From an uncultured bacterium (lineage in GTDB: Bacteria > Bacillota > Clostridia > Oscillospirales > Ruminococcaceae): 23,702 nucleotides of DNA. The notes under the pieces were generated by a model that had not been told where the DNA came from, searched no databases, and saw only the letters and a list, made by a program, of their open reading frames with translations. Position numbers and translations under genes: made by a program. The stretch's first letter is position 1; each line of letters opens with the position of its first letter. The stretch is taken from the NCBI GenBank assembly GCA_905214265.1, contig CAJMLQ010000038.1:1-23702 (forward strand), written 5' to 3'. Positions 1 to 8,885 of the stretch are shown here, in pieces.

Positions 1-512
1 CCTTTATCTCTACCAATGGCATCGTCAACCAGCTTCTGGGAATGTTCGGAGTCCCGCCCAAGGCTTACAATGTGTTGCCTTCCGCCTTCCCGTGGGTCTA
101 TCTGGTTACCAATATCTGGAAAGGATTTGGATGGTCCAGCATCCTCTATCTTTCCACCATTGCTTCCATTGACCAGGAGCTATACGAAAGCGCCAAGATC
201 GACGGAGCCAGCCGCTGGAAACGCTGCATCTATATCACGCTGCCGCACATGGCCGGACTGATCTCCATCCAGTTCATCTTTTCTGTAGGATCCCTGCTCA
301 GTTCGAATACCGAAATGATCCTTCTGATGTACAATCCGGCGGTTTACTCCACAGCGGATGTCATCGGCACCTATCTTTACCGAGATGGCCTGATGGGCGG
401 GCGGTTCAGCTACGGAACCGCCGTAGGCCTGTTCGTGTCTATTATCAATTTCACCCTGCTGTTCTGCTGCAACAAGGTGAGCACTAAGCTTACGGACTGG
501 GGTCTCTGGTGA
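1..512 (+). CDS. LplB-type sugar ABC transporter permease, 5'-truncated by the window
   Basis: This is an inner membrane subunit of a carbohydrate ABC importer. The reading frame is open from the window edge (codon phase starts at base 3) and gives about 169 C-terminal residues; full-length LplB-type permeases are near 300. The diagnostic EAA loop, which docks on the ATPase, reads YESAKIDGASRWKRCIYITL followed by P (bases about 180-245), with the expected A-x-x-D-G-A and I-x-L-P pattern. Hydrophobic membrane segments lie on both sides. The opening residues, around GIVNQLLG, match the region before the third membrane helix in this family. A second permease and a binding protein follow on the same strand, as in lplABC-like loci. 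No ATPase gene is nearby; such systems commonly share a genome-wide MsmX-type ATPase. The sugar is unknown. Confidence 0.93.
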   Translation, partial: FISTNGIVNQLLGMFGVPPKAYNVLPSAFPWVYLVTNIWKGFGWSSILYLSTIASIDQELYESAKIDGASRWKRCIYITLPHMAGLISIQFIFSVGSLLSSNTEMILLMYNPAVYSTADVIGTYLYRDGLMGGRFSYGTAVGLFVSIINFTLLFCCNKVSTKLTDWGLW

Positions 513-543
513 CCGCCGGTTTCGACAAAAGGAGGCTGATACC

Positions 544-1452
544 ATGAAATCCGGCACCATCAACAACAAGATCCGGGACGGTTCCCGCACGGCGACTTTT
601 TTCCTTTACGCAATCGCCCTGGTCATCTGTCTGATCACCATCTATCCAATGTATTATGTTATCATCCGCTCTATCAGCGATCCACAGATGGCATTGGGAC
701 ATCCGCCCGTCTGGTACCCCCAAGGACTCTACTTTGGATCTTACGCTCTTATCTTCAAAGACAACCGGTTGTGGCTCTCTTATGGAAACACCCTGATCTA
801 TGTTGTGTCCAACACGCTGCTGATGATCGTCACCTCGGTGATGACAGCCTATCCACTGGTTGGAAACAAGTTGGCCGGGCGAAAATTTGTGATCGCCTAT
901 ATTCTCGTGCCCATGTATTTCGGCGGCGGGATGATCCCCACCTTTCTTCTCATCAACCGGCTGGGACTTTATAACACCCGGATGGCCTTGATCCTCCCCG
1001 CGGCTGTGGGCATCTGGAACATCATTCTGGTCCGCACCTACTTTAACACCCTTCCGGCCTCCCTGAGCGAATCGGCTTTTATCGACGGGGCCAATCATTT
1101 TCAGGTACTGTTTCGGATCTTCGTACCACTATCTAAACCAATCATCGCGGTTATCGCTATCTACACCATTGTCGGTGTATGGAACAGCTGGTTTGGCGCC
1201 AACATCTATCAGACTAACCCGGATCTCCACCCCCTGCAGATGTACTTGCAGAGGATCCTCATTGCACAGACGGTGGATCTCACCCAGCTGAAGACTCAGG
1301 AGGACATGGTGGCGGCCCAGCAGACGGCGCTGACCGCTCAGCAGTTGAAATATGCGCTGATCGTGTTCATCACTCTCCCCATCCTCTTCATCTACCCCTT
1401 CTTTCAAAAATCGTTTATGAAGGGGATCATGATGGGTTCCCTGAAGGGATAA
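544..1452 (+). CDS. LplC/YtcP-type carbohydrate ABC transporter permease
   Basis: This is the second membrane subunit of the importer, 302 residues, the usual length for the family. About six hydrophobic segments are visible: one near residues 20-40, and others around 80-105, 115-140, 150-170, 195-220 and 270-290. The EAA loop reads LSESAFIDGANHFQVLFRIF and then VPL, with the conserved A-x-x-D-G-A and a proline-containing end. The start ATG at 544 has an AAGGAGG-like site ending about 7 bases upstream and lies 31 bases after the stop of the first permease, so the two are probably co-transcribed and form the heterodimeric channel. A long inter-helix region near residue 235-260 is rich in Q and T (TAQQTALTAQQLKYA area), which is common in this subfamily. 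Confidence 0.95.
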   Translation: MKSGTINNKIRDGSRTATFFLYAIALVICLITIYPMYYVIIRSISDPQMALGHPPVWYPQGLYFGSYALIFKDNRLWLSYGNTLIYVVSNTLLMIVTSVMTAYPLVGNKLAGRKFVIAYILVPMYFGGGMIPTFLLINRLGLYNTRMALILPAAVGIWNIILVRTYFNTLPASLSESAFIDGANHFQVLFRIFVPLSKPIIAVIAIYTIVGVWNSWFGANIYQTNPDLHPLQMYLQRILIAQTVDLTQLKTQEDMVAAQQTALTAQQLKYALIVFITLPILFIYPFFQKSFMKGIMMGSLKG

Positions 1453-1509
1453 AGATGTTTCCAACCGCCTATGGCGGAAATAATGAATGATTTTTTAGGA
1501 GGTAACAAC

Positions 1510-3315
1510 ATGCAAAAGAACTGTCTGCGCATACTCACGGCAATGCTGGCCGCCACGTGCCTTTTCAGTGCCTGCGGCAACAACACCAATTCTCAATCCA
1601 GTTCCGGCTCGCTTTCGGCTACGCCGTCATCGAGCTCCACGGACTCTTCTGGCACCGATGACGAGGCCAAGCCCGTGACGATCCGAATCATGGATAAGCA
1701 TCGCCTGGAAACCTATTACAATTACAACGACCGCTACGACTTTCCCGCCTTTGAGCTCTATGAAGCGGAGCTGGAAAAACGCGGACTGATCCTGGAAAAA
1801 GAGCTGGTGGCCAATGAGCAGTACGCCACCGTGGTCCAGACACGCATGGCCGCTGCCAGCGACCTGCCGCACCTTATCAACATCACGCCCCTGGACGATG
1901 TGACGGCTTTGAACCTAGGCATCAACGGCCAGATCTTGGACTGGCTGGAGCCGCTAGAAAAATACAGCCGCCCGGATCTTTTGGCTCCGGAAAACATCAA
2001 CGGCGATCCCTCCCTTTCGCTGAAACAGCGGCTTGAAAAGATTACCCCCTTTGCCATCAGCCTGTGCACCGCGCCCGACGGCAACATGTATTGGATGCCA
2101 AACGCCCGTTATCGCGCGCCAATCAAAATGGCCGACGGAACGATGGTGGAGGATCTGGATGTGGTCGGCTCCTGCATCCGGTATGACTGGCTTCAGAAAG
2201 TCAACAAGGAAGTGCCTACGACAGTGGAAGAGTTCCTGGAAGCCCTGCGCGCATTCCAGAAGGCCGACGTTAACGGCAACGGCATGGCGGATGAAATGTA
2301 CTCCATTGACTGCTACTCCTACTCCTTCTTCAGCGGCATCGCCCAATGGTTCGGCCTGACCCCTGGGGTTGTTGGGATCGACCCCAATAATGACCGGGTC
2401 ACCTCTCCCTGGTATCAAGACGGCGTGAAAGATTACTTTAAACTTCTCAAGCAAATGGTGGACGAGAACCTCCTGGACGTGGGTCTGGTCGGCGCCACAG
2501 AGGAAATGTTTAACCAGGCCATCGCGGAAAACCGCATTGCCGGCCTGCGCACTTACGCCAATCTCACCTGGTTCGCGGATCTGATCAAAGAGGTGCCGGA
2601 AGCGGAATATGCCACCATTGCCCCCATTGAAGCGGTGGAAGGCATCGCGCCGTTTATGCTCTGCGATTCCAACAAGCTGGTCTATGACAAATATGCCATG
2701 ACCAAGGCCTGTACCGAAGAGATCCAGGAAGCCATCATCCACTACTATGACTTTGCCACTGGCACCCAGGTGGCTCGGATGCTCTCTGACGCCGGTGTTG
2801 AAGGCATCGACTACGAATGGGTGGACGACGAAAACAACCCCGGACGTAAGGCGAGCAACGCTCTGACCACCGGCACCGTCCAGGAAAAATATGAAGCCCG
2901 CACCGGCGGCGTCAACTTCTTCCTCCATGGCGTGCCGTGGATGTCCGGTGAGGATCCCGACGTTCTGGCCAAACTGAACACCGGTACCGTTAAGGACACC
3001 TTGGATAACTGGGAAGGTTCTGAGAAGGCCAAACGCGGCTTTATCCGAAAGCTGGAGCAGATGGTTCATCGTCCCTATGTCATCTCGCCCTTCTCTTCCT
3101 CCACCTACGCGATTGCCACCGAGGAAGAACAGGAGATTCTGACCACCTACATTACCGCCCTCAGCAGCTATTCCGATGAACTCGGCATGAACCTGATCCT
3201 GGGTAATGAGTCCTTGGACAACTGGGACAGCTACATGCAAAAGTTCCGTGAACTAGGCTTAGACGAGGTTATTAAAGTCAATCAGGCCCGCTATGAGCGG
3301 TATAAAAACAACTAA
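1510..3315 (+). CDS. LplA-type extracellular sugar-binding lipoprotein
   Basis: This is the solute-binding protein of the importer, anchored outside the membrane. I start it at 1510 rather than the in-frame ATG at 1471, because AGGAGGTAAC sits directly upstream and translation from 1510 begins with a classical lipoprotein signal: basic N-terminus, hydrophobic core and lipobox LFSAC with the lipidated Cys at residue 22. A Ser/Thr-rich low-complexity linker follows (residues about 25-55), then a 550-residue mature domain. The length of 601 residues matches the large LplA/YtcQ class rather than the 430-residue class. The fragment DVNGNGMADEMYS (about residues 255-267) is a calcium-binding-type loop often seen in this class. 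It lies 57 bases after the permease stop and is probably in the same operon. The ligand, likely an oligosaccharide or uronic-acid-containing glycan, is inferred only from the following gene. Confidence 0.94.
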   Translation: MQKNCLRILTAMLAATCLFSACGNNTNSQSSSGSLSATPSSSSTDSSGTDDEAKPVTIRIMDKHRLETYYNYNDRYDFPAFELYEAELEKRGLILEKELVANEQYATVVQTRMAAASDLPHLINITPLDDVTALNLGINGQILDWLEPLEKYSRPDLLAPENINGDPSLSLKQRLEKITPFAISLCTAPDGNMYWMPNARYRAPIKMADGTMVEDLDVVGSCIRYDWLQKVNKEVPTTVEEFLEALRAFQKADVNGNGMADEMYSIDCYSYSFFSGIAQWFGLTPGVVGIDPNNDRVTSPWYQDGVKDYFKLLKQMVDENLLDVGLVGATEEMFNQAIAENRIAGLRTYANLTWFADLIKEVPEAEYATIAPIEAVEGIAPFMLCDSNKLVYDKYAMTKACTEEIQEAIIHYYDFATGTQVARMLSDAGVEGIDYEWVDDENNPGRKASNALTTGTVQEKYEARTGGVNFFLHGVPWMSGEDPDVLAKLNTGTVKDTLDNWEGSEKAKRGFIRKLEQMVHRPYVISPFSSSTYAIATEEEQEILTTYITALSSYSDELGMNLILGNESLDNWDSYMQKFRELGLDEVIKVNQARYERYKNN

Positions 3316-3386
3316 TTCCTACAAGGGATAGGGATCCTTCTCATAAGGCAGCAAATTCTTCCCTGGTCAGAGCGTTGCAGAAAATG

Positions 3387-3428
3387 TGCATGCAGATTGC
3401 GGTCAAAGGATACTTCAATCTGCATGCA
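3387..3428 (+). repeat. 13-bp perfect inverted repeat before the DUF4838 gene
   Basis: TGCATGCAGATTG at 3387-3399 and its exact reverse complement at 3416-3428 are separated by 16 bases. It lies in the 252-base gap between the binding-protein gene and the next gene, about 140 bases before the latter's start. No T-run follows, so it is a poor intrinsic terminator. It could be an RNA hairpin that sets expression of the binding protein relative to the downstream gene, or an operator. I see nothing else clear in this gap. Confidence 0.6.
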
Positions 3429-3567
3429 AACGGATTTCCTCTGGCTTCGGAAAAGCTCTCATATGCACGCAGAAAGGAAGGTGGGGTCCGAAAAAGGAAG
3501 AGCAGGAAAAGACTTTTGGGAAGATTCAATCACAAGAAACAAAAAACGAGAGAGAGGGTATTATGCA

Positions 3568-6201
3568 ATGAGGAACCGATTTCGCAAATTTTTGTCGGCA
3601 TTCATGACGCTTACCATTACGTCCACTTTGCTTTCCACTTCTCCCGCGCTGGCGGCAGATGAGGAACCTGGCGTTACCCTTGTAAACAACGGTCAGGCGG
3701 CTGCGTCGATCGTCATCTCCGCTTCCGCCTCCAAGACCGAGTCTGATCTGGCAAACGATCTTGCCAGCTATTTCGCGCAGATCTCTGGTGCAGCCATCCC
3801 AATCGTGACAGATGCCTCCGCTGCGGCAAATGTAAAAATCTATGTTGGTTCCGCTTCCCCATCCGCGGACGCTAACATTCAAGCGATCGCTGATCAGGCC
3901 GCTGCGGAAGGCAAAGAGGCGGACTGCGACGCTTTCCGCCTTCTAGTCAACACAAATGCCATCCACCTCAACGGCCTTACTGATCGAGGCGTTCAGTACG
4001 CTGCCTATGAACTGCTGGAGCAGATTGGGGTACGGTGGTATATGCCCGGTGAATACGGTACGGTTATTCCCAATCTGTCCACCATTTCCGTCAGGGAGCA
4101 GGACACCATCTCCGTTCCGGACTTTTACGGCAGACACATGGCCTCCATCGACGGTTATCAGAAAACCGGCGGCCAGCCGACCGGCATCAACTATACCGAA
4201 GGCAAGGATTGGGCCAAGTATAACCGCGTGAACCAAGTCACCTACGGCAGAGAAGGTTGGCCCAACGTCAATGTTACCGCTGACCTGAAGCTCCCGGGAA
4301 GCAATTTCTTAGATGTAACCAACCCGGATGCTCTGGAGGCTGTGGTCGCCGGCGCCATTGTGGAACTGAAAAAGGGTGTCAAGGTAATCAACATGGGCCC
4401 GCGGGACGGCGTCGTAAATGCCCCATATGACCCAGAGTGGGATGTGGAAGGGCAGATTGACCCCGCCAACGGCGTCTTATCCATGAGTGACCGCTATGTA
4501 AAATTCTTCAACAAAGTTCTGGAGCGTCTGGAGGAAGAAGGCTATCCCGATGCAAAAATCGCCTTCTTCGCCTACTCCAACTACAAGAATCCGCCAGTAG
4601 CCACCACATGCAATGAGCGGCTGATTCCGGTACTGGCTAACATCACTATGGATCGCATGCATGCGATCGGCAACGATCTTTCCTGGGAACGTAATCAGAA
4701 CGCAGAACTTCTCGCCGGCTGGCGCGAAGCGGGCGCTTCCCCCATGATTTATCAGTATCTTTACAACCTGGCCGATCCCGGCACCCCTTTCAGCATGATC
4801 AACCAGGTGGCGTCTGAATATAAGTACTATAAGGACAATGGCGTCGCCTCTATCCGCAGCGAAGTCCTCCCCGCCTGGGGTTATCACGGTCCCTCCCTTT
4901 ACCTGGCCTCCAAGATGATGTGGGATGCGGATCTTGATGTGGATGCCTTGATGGACGAGTATTTCACCACCTTCTACGGTCCTGCCGCCGAAGCGATGCA
5001 GATGCACTTCAACATTCTGGAGGCAGCTTATGCCAATGCCGACTATTTTGCAGGCAGTTGTTATGAGGTCCCGAAGATTCTTACCAGCGCCAGCTATGTT
5101 GAGAAACAGAAGGAGAATGCAAACCTAGGCGGCCAGCATGAGGAAGATAAGTCCGCCTGCGATGAGCTGAAGGACGCCATTGAGCGGTGCCAGCAGGAGC
5201 TGCGGGAGCAGATTGAAAAGAAACTGCAGGAATACCGCGACAAGCACCAGGAGCAGTCCAATAAGATTAAGGATAAGATTAAGGACTTTTTCGGCAAGTT
5301 CTTTGGCGGGGGAACCGACTGGGGCTACAGCAACGCTGCGGCTGCCAACGAGGCCGCACAGACCGAGGATACCGCTGACGCAAGAATCGAACAGGCCCTT
5401 ACCTCGTTGATTGAGGAACTTCCCGAAAGCGTAATCGAGGCACTCCGCGTAACGCTGGAGGCTGCCGAAGAAATCGCCGCCAATCAGGAGGATCCGGTTT
5501 ATGCAGAGCGCATCAAGACCGTCCGTTTGGCGTTCGACTTCGGTGAAAACTTCCTGGGCATGATGGAATCCATGACAGATTTCAATTTCGTTGAAGCAAA
5601 CCAGAAGTACGAAAAGGCGCTGGAGATCCGGGAGGAAGCCGTCCTGAATTCCCCTGTCGCCATCAACCCCTACGGCAGCTATCTGTACATCGACTGGTTC
5701 TGGAAGAATTATGCCCCTCAGGCAGCTGAACGCGTATCTAACGGCAACACCATGCTAGTAGAAATGCCCGACGAATGGAGCGCCATGCTCTACCCCTCCG
5801 CCTACGGCGAAGCCATCGGTCTGCAGAAGCCAGGCCTAGGAACCCAGTCTTGGATGAAGCTCAAGACCTACTCCGAAACTTGGTCGGATCAAGGATTGCG
5901 CTACTACAAGGGATATATGTGGTACCGCACGACCGTTGAGGTCCCGGCTGCAACCGGCAGCGGTGATGTCTTCCTTTGGATGGGAATCGTAGATGACGAA
6001 GCAAGGGTTTGGGTCAATGGCAAGGAATGCCCGAAGGTGCAGGGTGGAAGCCTTATGAAACCCTTTGAGTACAACATCACCGATGCGATCGAATTTGGAA
6101 AGGAAAATCTGGTGGTTGTTGAAGTCCGCAACGCCTGGCTGGATGAACTTGGTACCGGCGGCATTATGGGCCCGTCCATGATCTGGCAGAAAGCAAATTA
6201 A
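3568..6201 (+). CDS. Secreted DUF4838 / GH67-N-like glycan-active protein
   Basis: This is a secreted protein of 877 residues that probably acts on polysaccharide. The ATG at 3568 is chosen because a clean signal peptide starts there (basic MRNRFRK, hydrophobic core, cleavage near PALAA at about 30) and GAGAGAGGG lies about 8 bases upstream; earlier in-frame ATGs lack this. Residues about 35-160 resemble the N-terminal beta/alpha domain that precedes alpha-glucuronidase GH67 and GH20-like enzymes. Residues about 165-500 match the DUF4838 barrel type (for example GREGWPNVNV and FFAYSNYKNPP), for which catalysis is not well established. A very charged, coiled-coil-like K/E/Q segment lies at about 511-577. 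Residues about 725-877 look like a GH2-type sugar-binding beta-sandwich (DDEARVWVNGKE). Its place behind the sugar importer suggests that it supplies or trims the transported glycan. The exact activity is unknown. Confidence 0.85.
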   Translation: MRNRFRKFLSAFMTLTITSTLLSTSPALAADEEPGVTLVNNGQAAASIVISASASKTESDLANDLASYFAQISGAAIPIVTDASAAANVKIYVGSASPSADANIQAIADQAAAEGKEADCDAFRLLVNTNAIHLNGLTDRGVQYAAYELLEQIGVRWYMPGEYGTVIPNLSTISVREQDTISVPDFYGRHMASIDGYQKTGGQPTGINYTEGKDWAKYNRVNQVTYGREGWPNVNVTADLKLPGSNFLDVTNPDALEAVVAGAIVELKKGVKVINMGPRDGVVNAPYDPEWDVEGQIDPANGVLSMSDRYVKFFNKVLERLEEEGYPDAKIAFFAYSNYKNPPVATTCNERLIPVLANITMDRMHAIGNDLSWERNQNAELLAGWREAGASPMIYQYLYNLADPGTPFSMINQVASEYKYYKDNGVASIRSEVLPAWGYHGPSLYLASKMMWDADLDVDALMDEYFTTFYGPAAEAMQMHFNILEAAYANADYFAGSCYEVPKILTSASYVEKQKENANLGGQHEEDKSACDELKDAIERCQQELREQIEKKLQEYRDKHQEQSNKIKDKIKDFFGKFFGGGTDWGYSNAAAANEAAQTEDTADARIEQALTSLIEELPESVIEALRVTLEAAEEIAANQEDPVYAERIKTVRLAFDFGENFLGMMESMTDFNFVEANQKYEKALEIREEAVLNSPVAINPYGSYLYIDWFWKNYAPQAAERVSNGNTMLVEMPDEWSAMLYPSAYGEAIGLQKPGLGTQSWMKLKTYSETWSDQGLRYYKGYMWYRTTVEVPAATGSGDVFLWMGIVDDEARVWVNGKECPKVQGGSLMKPFEYNITDAIEFGKENLVVVEVRNAWLDELGTGGIMGPSMIWQKAN

Positions 6202-6296
6202 AATCCAGAGACTTACCGGCCTATCCGTTGCCCGTACTTTCCACCCAATGATGGAAGAGAATCCCTCAAAAATACGTTAAACGGCTACGGAAAGGG

Positions 6297-6333
6297 ATCT
6301 GCGGCCGCAAGGGAATTCCTTGCGGCCGCAGAT
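6297..6333 (+). terminator. Strong GC-rich hairpin after the glycan operon
   Basis: A perfect 16-bp stem (left arm 6297-6312, right arm 6318-6333) with loop GAATT begins 96 bases after the DUF4838 stop. Each arm contains the palindrome GCGGCCGC. Only a short TTTT lies downstream (6342-6345), not directly at the stem, so it may end transcription inefficiently or protect the 3' end of the operon mRNA. It is the main feature of the 319-base gap 6202-6520, together with the promoter described next. Confidence 0.6.
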
Positions 6334-6419
6334 TATCGCGCTTTTCGGAAAAGATCCGCAAAAGGGATTGGACATGGCTTTACATAGAGAAAAATCAAGT
6401 AAATTCGACAAAATATCCG

Positions 6420-6447
6420 TTGAAATGCAGAAATTATGTGATATAAT
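6420..6447 (+). promoter_or_regulatory. Extended -10 sigma-A-type promoter of the AraC gene
   Basis: The -35 box is TTGAAA at 6420-6425 and the -10 box is a perfect TATAAT at 6442-6447, with a 16-base spacer. TG at 6439-6440 makes an extended -10 (TGATATAAT). It lies 73 bases before the AraC start codon. The regulator therefore appears to have its own housekeeping promoter, separate from the operon upstream. Confidence 0.75.
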
Positions 6448-6520
6448 GATTATACAAAGTTACACACCGCTTCCTAAATAAAATGTACCAGCCCCGGACC
6501 GGATTTTATAAGGAGGGCGT

Positions 6521-8650
6521 ATGAAGAAGCGCAGCGCACTATTTTTTCGGATCTTCACATCTTATATGCTGATTTTGCTGCTGGGATCTACTTTGCTGAC
6601 CGGTTTTATGTTCTATAGCCTACGCAAGCAGCGCGCCGCAGAGCTGGAGGCCCAATGCCGCAGAGAGGCGCAAATCCTTGCTGGTCAGATGGATCAGCGT
6701 CTGGACAAGCTGGTCCGTCTTTCCAACAAGCTTTTCCAGCTGTCATGGGTCTGGAAATTTTCAACTGTTAACGACGTCTTTTCCGAAGAGTTCAGCCACG
6801 TCTACAAAAAGAATATTATCACCGACTTCCAAGTTCTGGCGGAAAACGACACCATCCTCTTCGATGTGGTCCTGCTGTTTCCTCAGAAGGACACGGCGGT
6901 GTCCACCCGAGGCTGGTTTCCTTCTATCCGCCAGTTTCTGCGCTATGTGGGCAGCGATCCTTCAGAGTTCCCACAGGCCCTGGCAGTCAACCACGATTAT
7001 CAGGTGCTCTCTTCCGACGGGTTCGCCTACCGGGGAAAGCCGGCTGTCTGGTTAATGAACAGCGTCGGTTATATGTCGCAGCCCCAGATCCAGACGGCCC
7101 TTATTTTCAATACCGATGAGATGGACACCTGGCTGAAGGAGTTGGGCAGCGGGAGCCTGCTGTCACTGCAGGTGCTGGATGACACCGGAAAGGCGCTTAC
7201 GGCGGTGGAATTTTCCAAACCTGCGCCGGAGTCCGTCCTCCGTCTCAGCATTCCGTCCGAGGCCTTTGGATGGCAGTACCAACTGAGCTTTGATCTTTCT
7301 GTCCGCCAGTTCTCCAGCCGGGAGGTGCTCCTGCTGCTGGGATTTTCGCTTGTAGCCTTCGGGATTGGTCCACTGGCGGCAATGCTCCTGACTCGCATGA
7401 GTTACCGCCCGCTTCAGAAGTTGACCCAGACCATTCTGATGCCCATGGACGAAGGATGGGAGAACGCGGGTCGGAACAATGAATATCATCTGTTGGAAAA
7501 GGCTTTCAGCCGACTAATGGACGAAAACAGCGATATGAAGCACCGGGTCTCTGAATACGAGGGGCTTGTGCAACACGACCTGCTCCTCCAGCTGCTCAAA
7601 GGCTACTTCCGAACAAATGGCCTTTCACGGGAGTTGTCCTATTACGGGATTGGCTACACGGATGACAACAGGTTCTGCGTGCTGCTGATCAGCAGTGCAC
7701 AGGAGGCGGACGAACAGGGCCGGAATGGACAGTTGGCGGCAGAAATTTTCGAGGCTCTGAAGGCAATTCCCTTCCACAGCCAGTTGGTGCAGGTACTGGA
7801 CGAGGGAATCGCTGTGGTGTTCTCAGATTTGGAAGGCTCCCTGGATCGGAATATCCTGGAGCAGTTCCGGCAGGAATTTTCTGCAATCCGAGAGATCGGC
7901 GCGTGGCTCGGAAAGACCGAGCCACATATCATCGGCATCAGCAAATCCTACCACAGCGCACTGGATCAGCGCCTTTTGGAACAGTTTTCCCTGTCGGGTG
8001 ATGGTCCGATCGACCGACTGCGGGACAGCTTTTACTACCCTACCGACTGGCAGACCCAATTGATCAACGGCCTGAAGCTGGGCAAAAAGAATCTGGTTCT
8101 CAAAATTCTCACAGAGCTTCAGGAAGAAAATGAACGTCGTTCTTTAACTGCCGCTGCGAAAAGGAAACTGTTTTATACCCTCCAGGACACTATCCTCCGG
8201 GCGGCAACGGAACTGAATATCGAGGGAGTAGAAGTACTAGACGAAGGCACAGACGACTGGGAGCGGCTTCGGGAAATGTGCTGCCAGATCTGCGGCCGTT
8301 TTGCCGGCGATCTTTCGCTTGGAGACAAAATTCTCATCTACACCCGGGAAAATTACCAATCGCCGGAGCTTTCCCTAAAGTCCATATCGCAAAAGTTTGG
8401 CATTTCCGTAGCCATGACCTCCAAGGTATTCAAAGCCTGCACCAACGTCAATTTTTCTGATTTTGTCTGCCGGCTGCGGGTCGAAAGGATTAAGGAACTG
8501 ATGCGCGTAGGGGTCTTCTCGGTTCGCACCCTTTGCCAGGAGGTGGGCTATGAAAATGACTATTCCCTTCGACGGGCTTTCCAGCGCTATGAGGGAATCT
8601 CCATCATCGAGTACCGGGAGCAGCTTCTGAAGCAAAAGGTCCACAGCTGA
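6521..8650 (+). CDS. Membrane-bound AraC-family regulator with extracellular sensor
   Basis: This is a one-component transmembrane transcription factor of 709 residues. Membrane helix 1 is at about 12-33 and helix 2 at about 268-291, enclosing an extracellular sensor of about 230 residues, probably of the Cache type. A cytoplasmic linker of about 300 residues follows. The C-terminal 105 residues carry the two helix-turn-helix motifs of the AraC/XylS family (LSLKSISQKFGISVAMTSKV, then FSVRTLCQEVGYENDYSLRR, ending in an F-x-R-x-x-G-I-S-I-x-E-Y-R motif). Regulators of this build are commonly found next to Lpl-type sugar transporters in Paenibacillus and Clostridia and sense external sugars or the loaded binding protein. 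AGGAGGG lies 4-10 bases before ATG 6521. The likely targets are the upstream transporter and DUF4838 genes, as activator. The ligand is unknown. Confidence 0.93.
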   Translation: MKKRSALFFRIFTSYMLILLLGSTLLTGFMFYSLRKQRAAELEAQCRREAQILAGQMDQRLDKLVRLSNKLFQLSWVWKFSTVNDVFSEEFSHVYKKNIITDFQVLAENDTILFDVVLLFPQKDTAVSTRGWFPSIRQFLRYVGSDPSEFPQALAVNHDYQVLSSDGFAYRGKPAVWLMNSVGYMSQPQIQTALIFNTDEMDTWLKELGSGSLLSLQVLDDTGKALTAVEFSKPAPESVLRLSIPSEAFGWQYQLSFDLSVRQFSSREVLLLLGFSLVAFGIGPLAAMLLTRMSYRPLQKLTQTILMPMDEGWENAGRNNEYHLLEKAFSRLMDENSDMKHRVSEYEGLVQHDLLLQLLKGYFRTNGLSRELSYYGIGYTDDNRFCVLLISSAQEADEQGRNGQLAAEIFEALKAIPFHSQLVQVLDEGIAVVFSDLEGSLDRNILEQFRQEFSAIREIGAWLGKTEPHIIGISKSYHSALDQRLLEQFSLSGDGPIDRLRDSFYYPTDWQTQLINGLKLGKKNLVLKILTELQEENERRSLTAAAKRKLFYTLQDTILRAATELNIEGVEVLDEGTDDWERLREMCCQICGRFAGDLSLGDKILIYTRENYQSPELSLKSISQKFGISVAMTSKVFKACTNVNFSDFVCRLRVERIKELMRVGVFSVRTLCQEVGYENDYSLRRAFQRYEGISIIEYREQLLKQKVHS

Positions 8651-8770
8651 CGTGCCCTTGGAAAGCTGAAAACGATCCGAAAGGGCAACAATGGCCATCT
8701 ACATATCGGACCGTACCTTTGCTGCCAGACAGAAATATTCAAAAAGCACCGCAATTCTCGCTCAGCAGAG

Positions 8771-8816
8771 AAAAAACCGCTTACATCAGACTTCGCAGCC
8801 TTTTGTTAAGCGGTTT
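8771..8816 (-). terminator. Intrinsic terminator of the AGCS transporter gene
   Basis: On the - strand, AAACCGCTTA (8816-8807) pairs exactly with TAAGCGGTTT (8783-8774), with a 23-base loop, and the stem runs into TTTTTT. It lies 70-115 bases after the transporter stop, in the 235-base convergent gap 8651-8885. The same stem read on the + strand is followed by GTTT and could weakly stop the AraC transcript. A second small hairpin (GAAGCA at about 8836 with TGCTTC at about 8853) lies closer to the stop. Confidence 0.75.
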
Positions 8817-8885
8817 GTTTCATCCAACAATTTTCGAAGCAGGCACCGTCGGTGCTTCCGATCCGATAAAGGAACTTTTTCCTTT

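Noticed and set aside
1954..3240. Long open frame on the - strand opposite the binding-protein gene
   Set aside because: It is a GC-driven mirror of the lipoprotein gene, with no ribosome site and no recognisable family, while the + strand frame is clearly the real gene.
3397..3567. N-terminal extension of the DUF4838 protein from ATG 3397
   Set aside because: The extension is basic and unstructured, would bury the signal peptide, and the 3568 start has its own ribosome site.
6297..6333. Hairpin as a cloning or adapter artefact because of the NotI-type sites
   Set aside because: The flanks continue the stem symmetrically and it sits in a natural terminator position; no vector sequence is visible.
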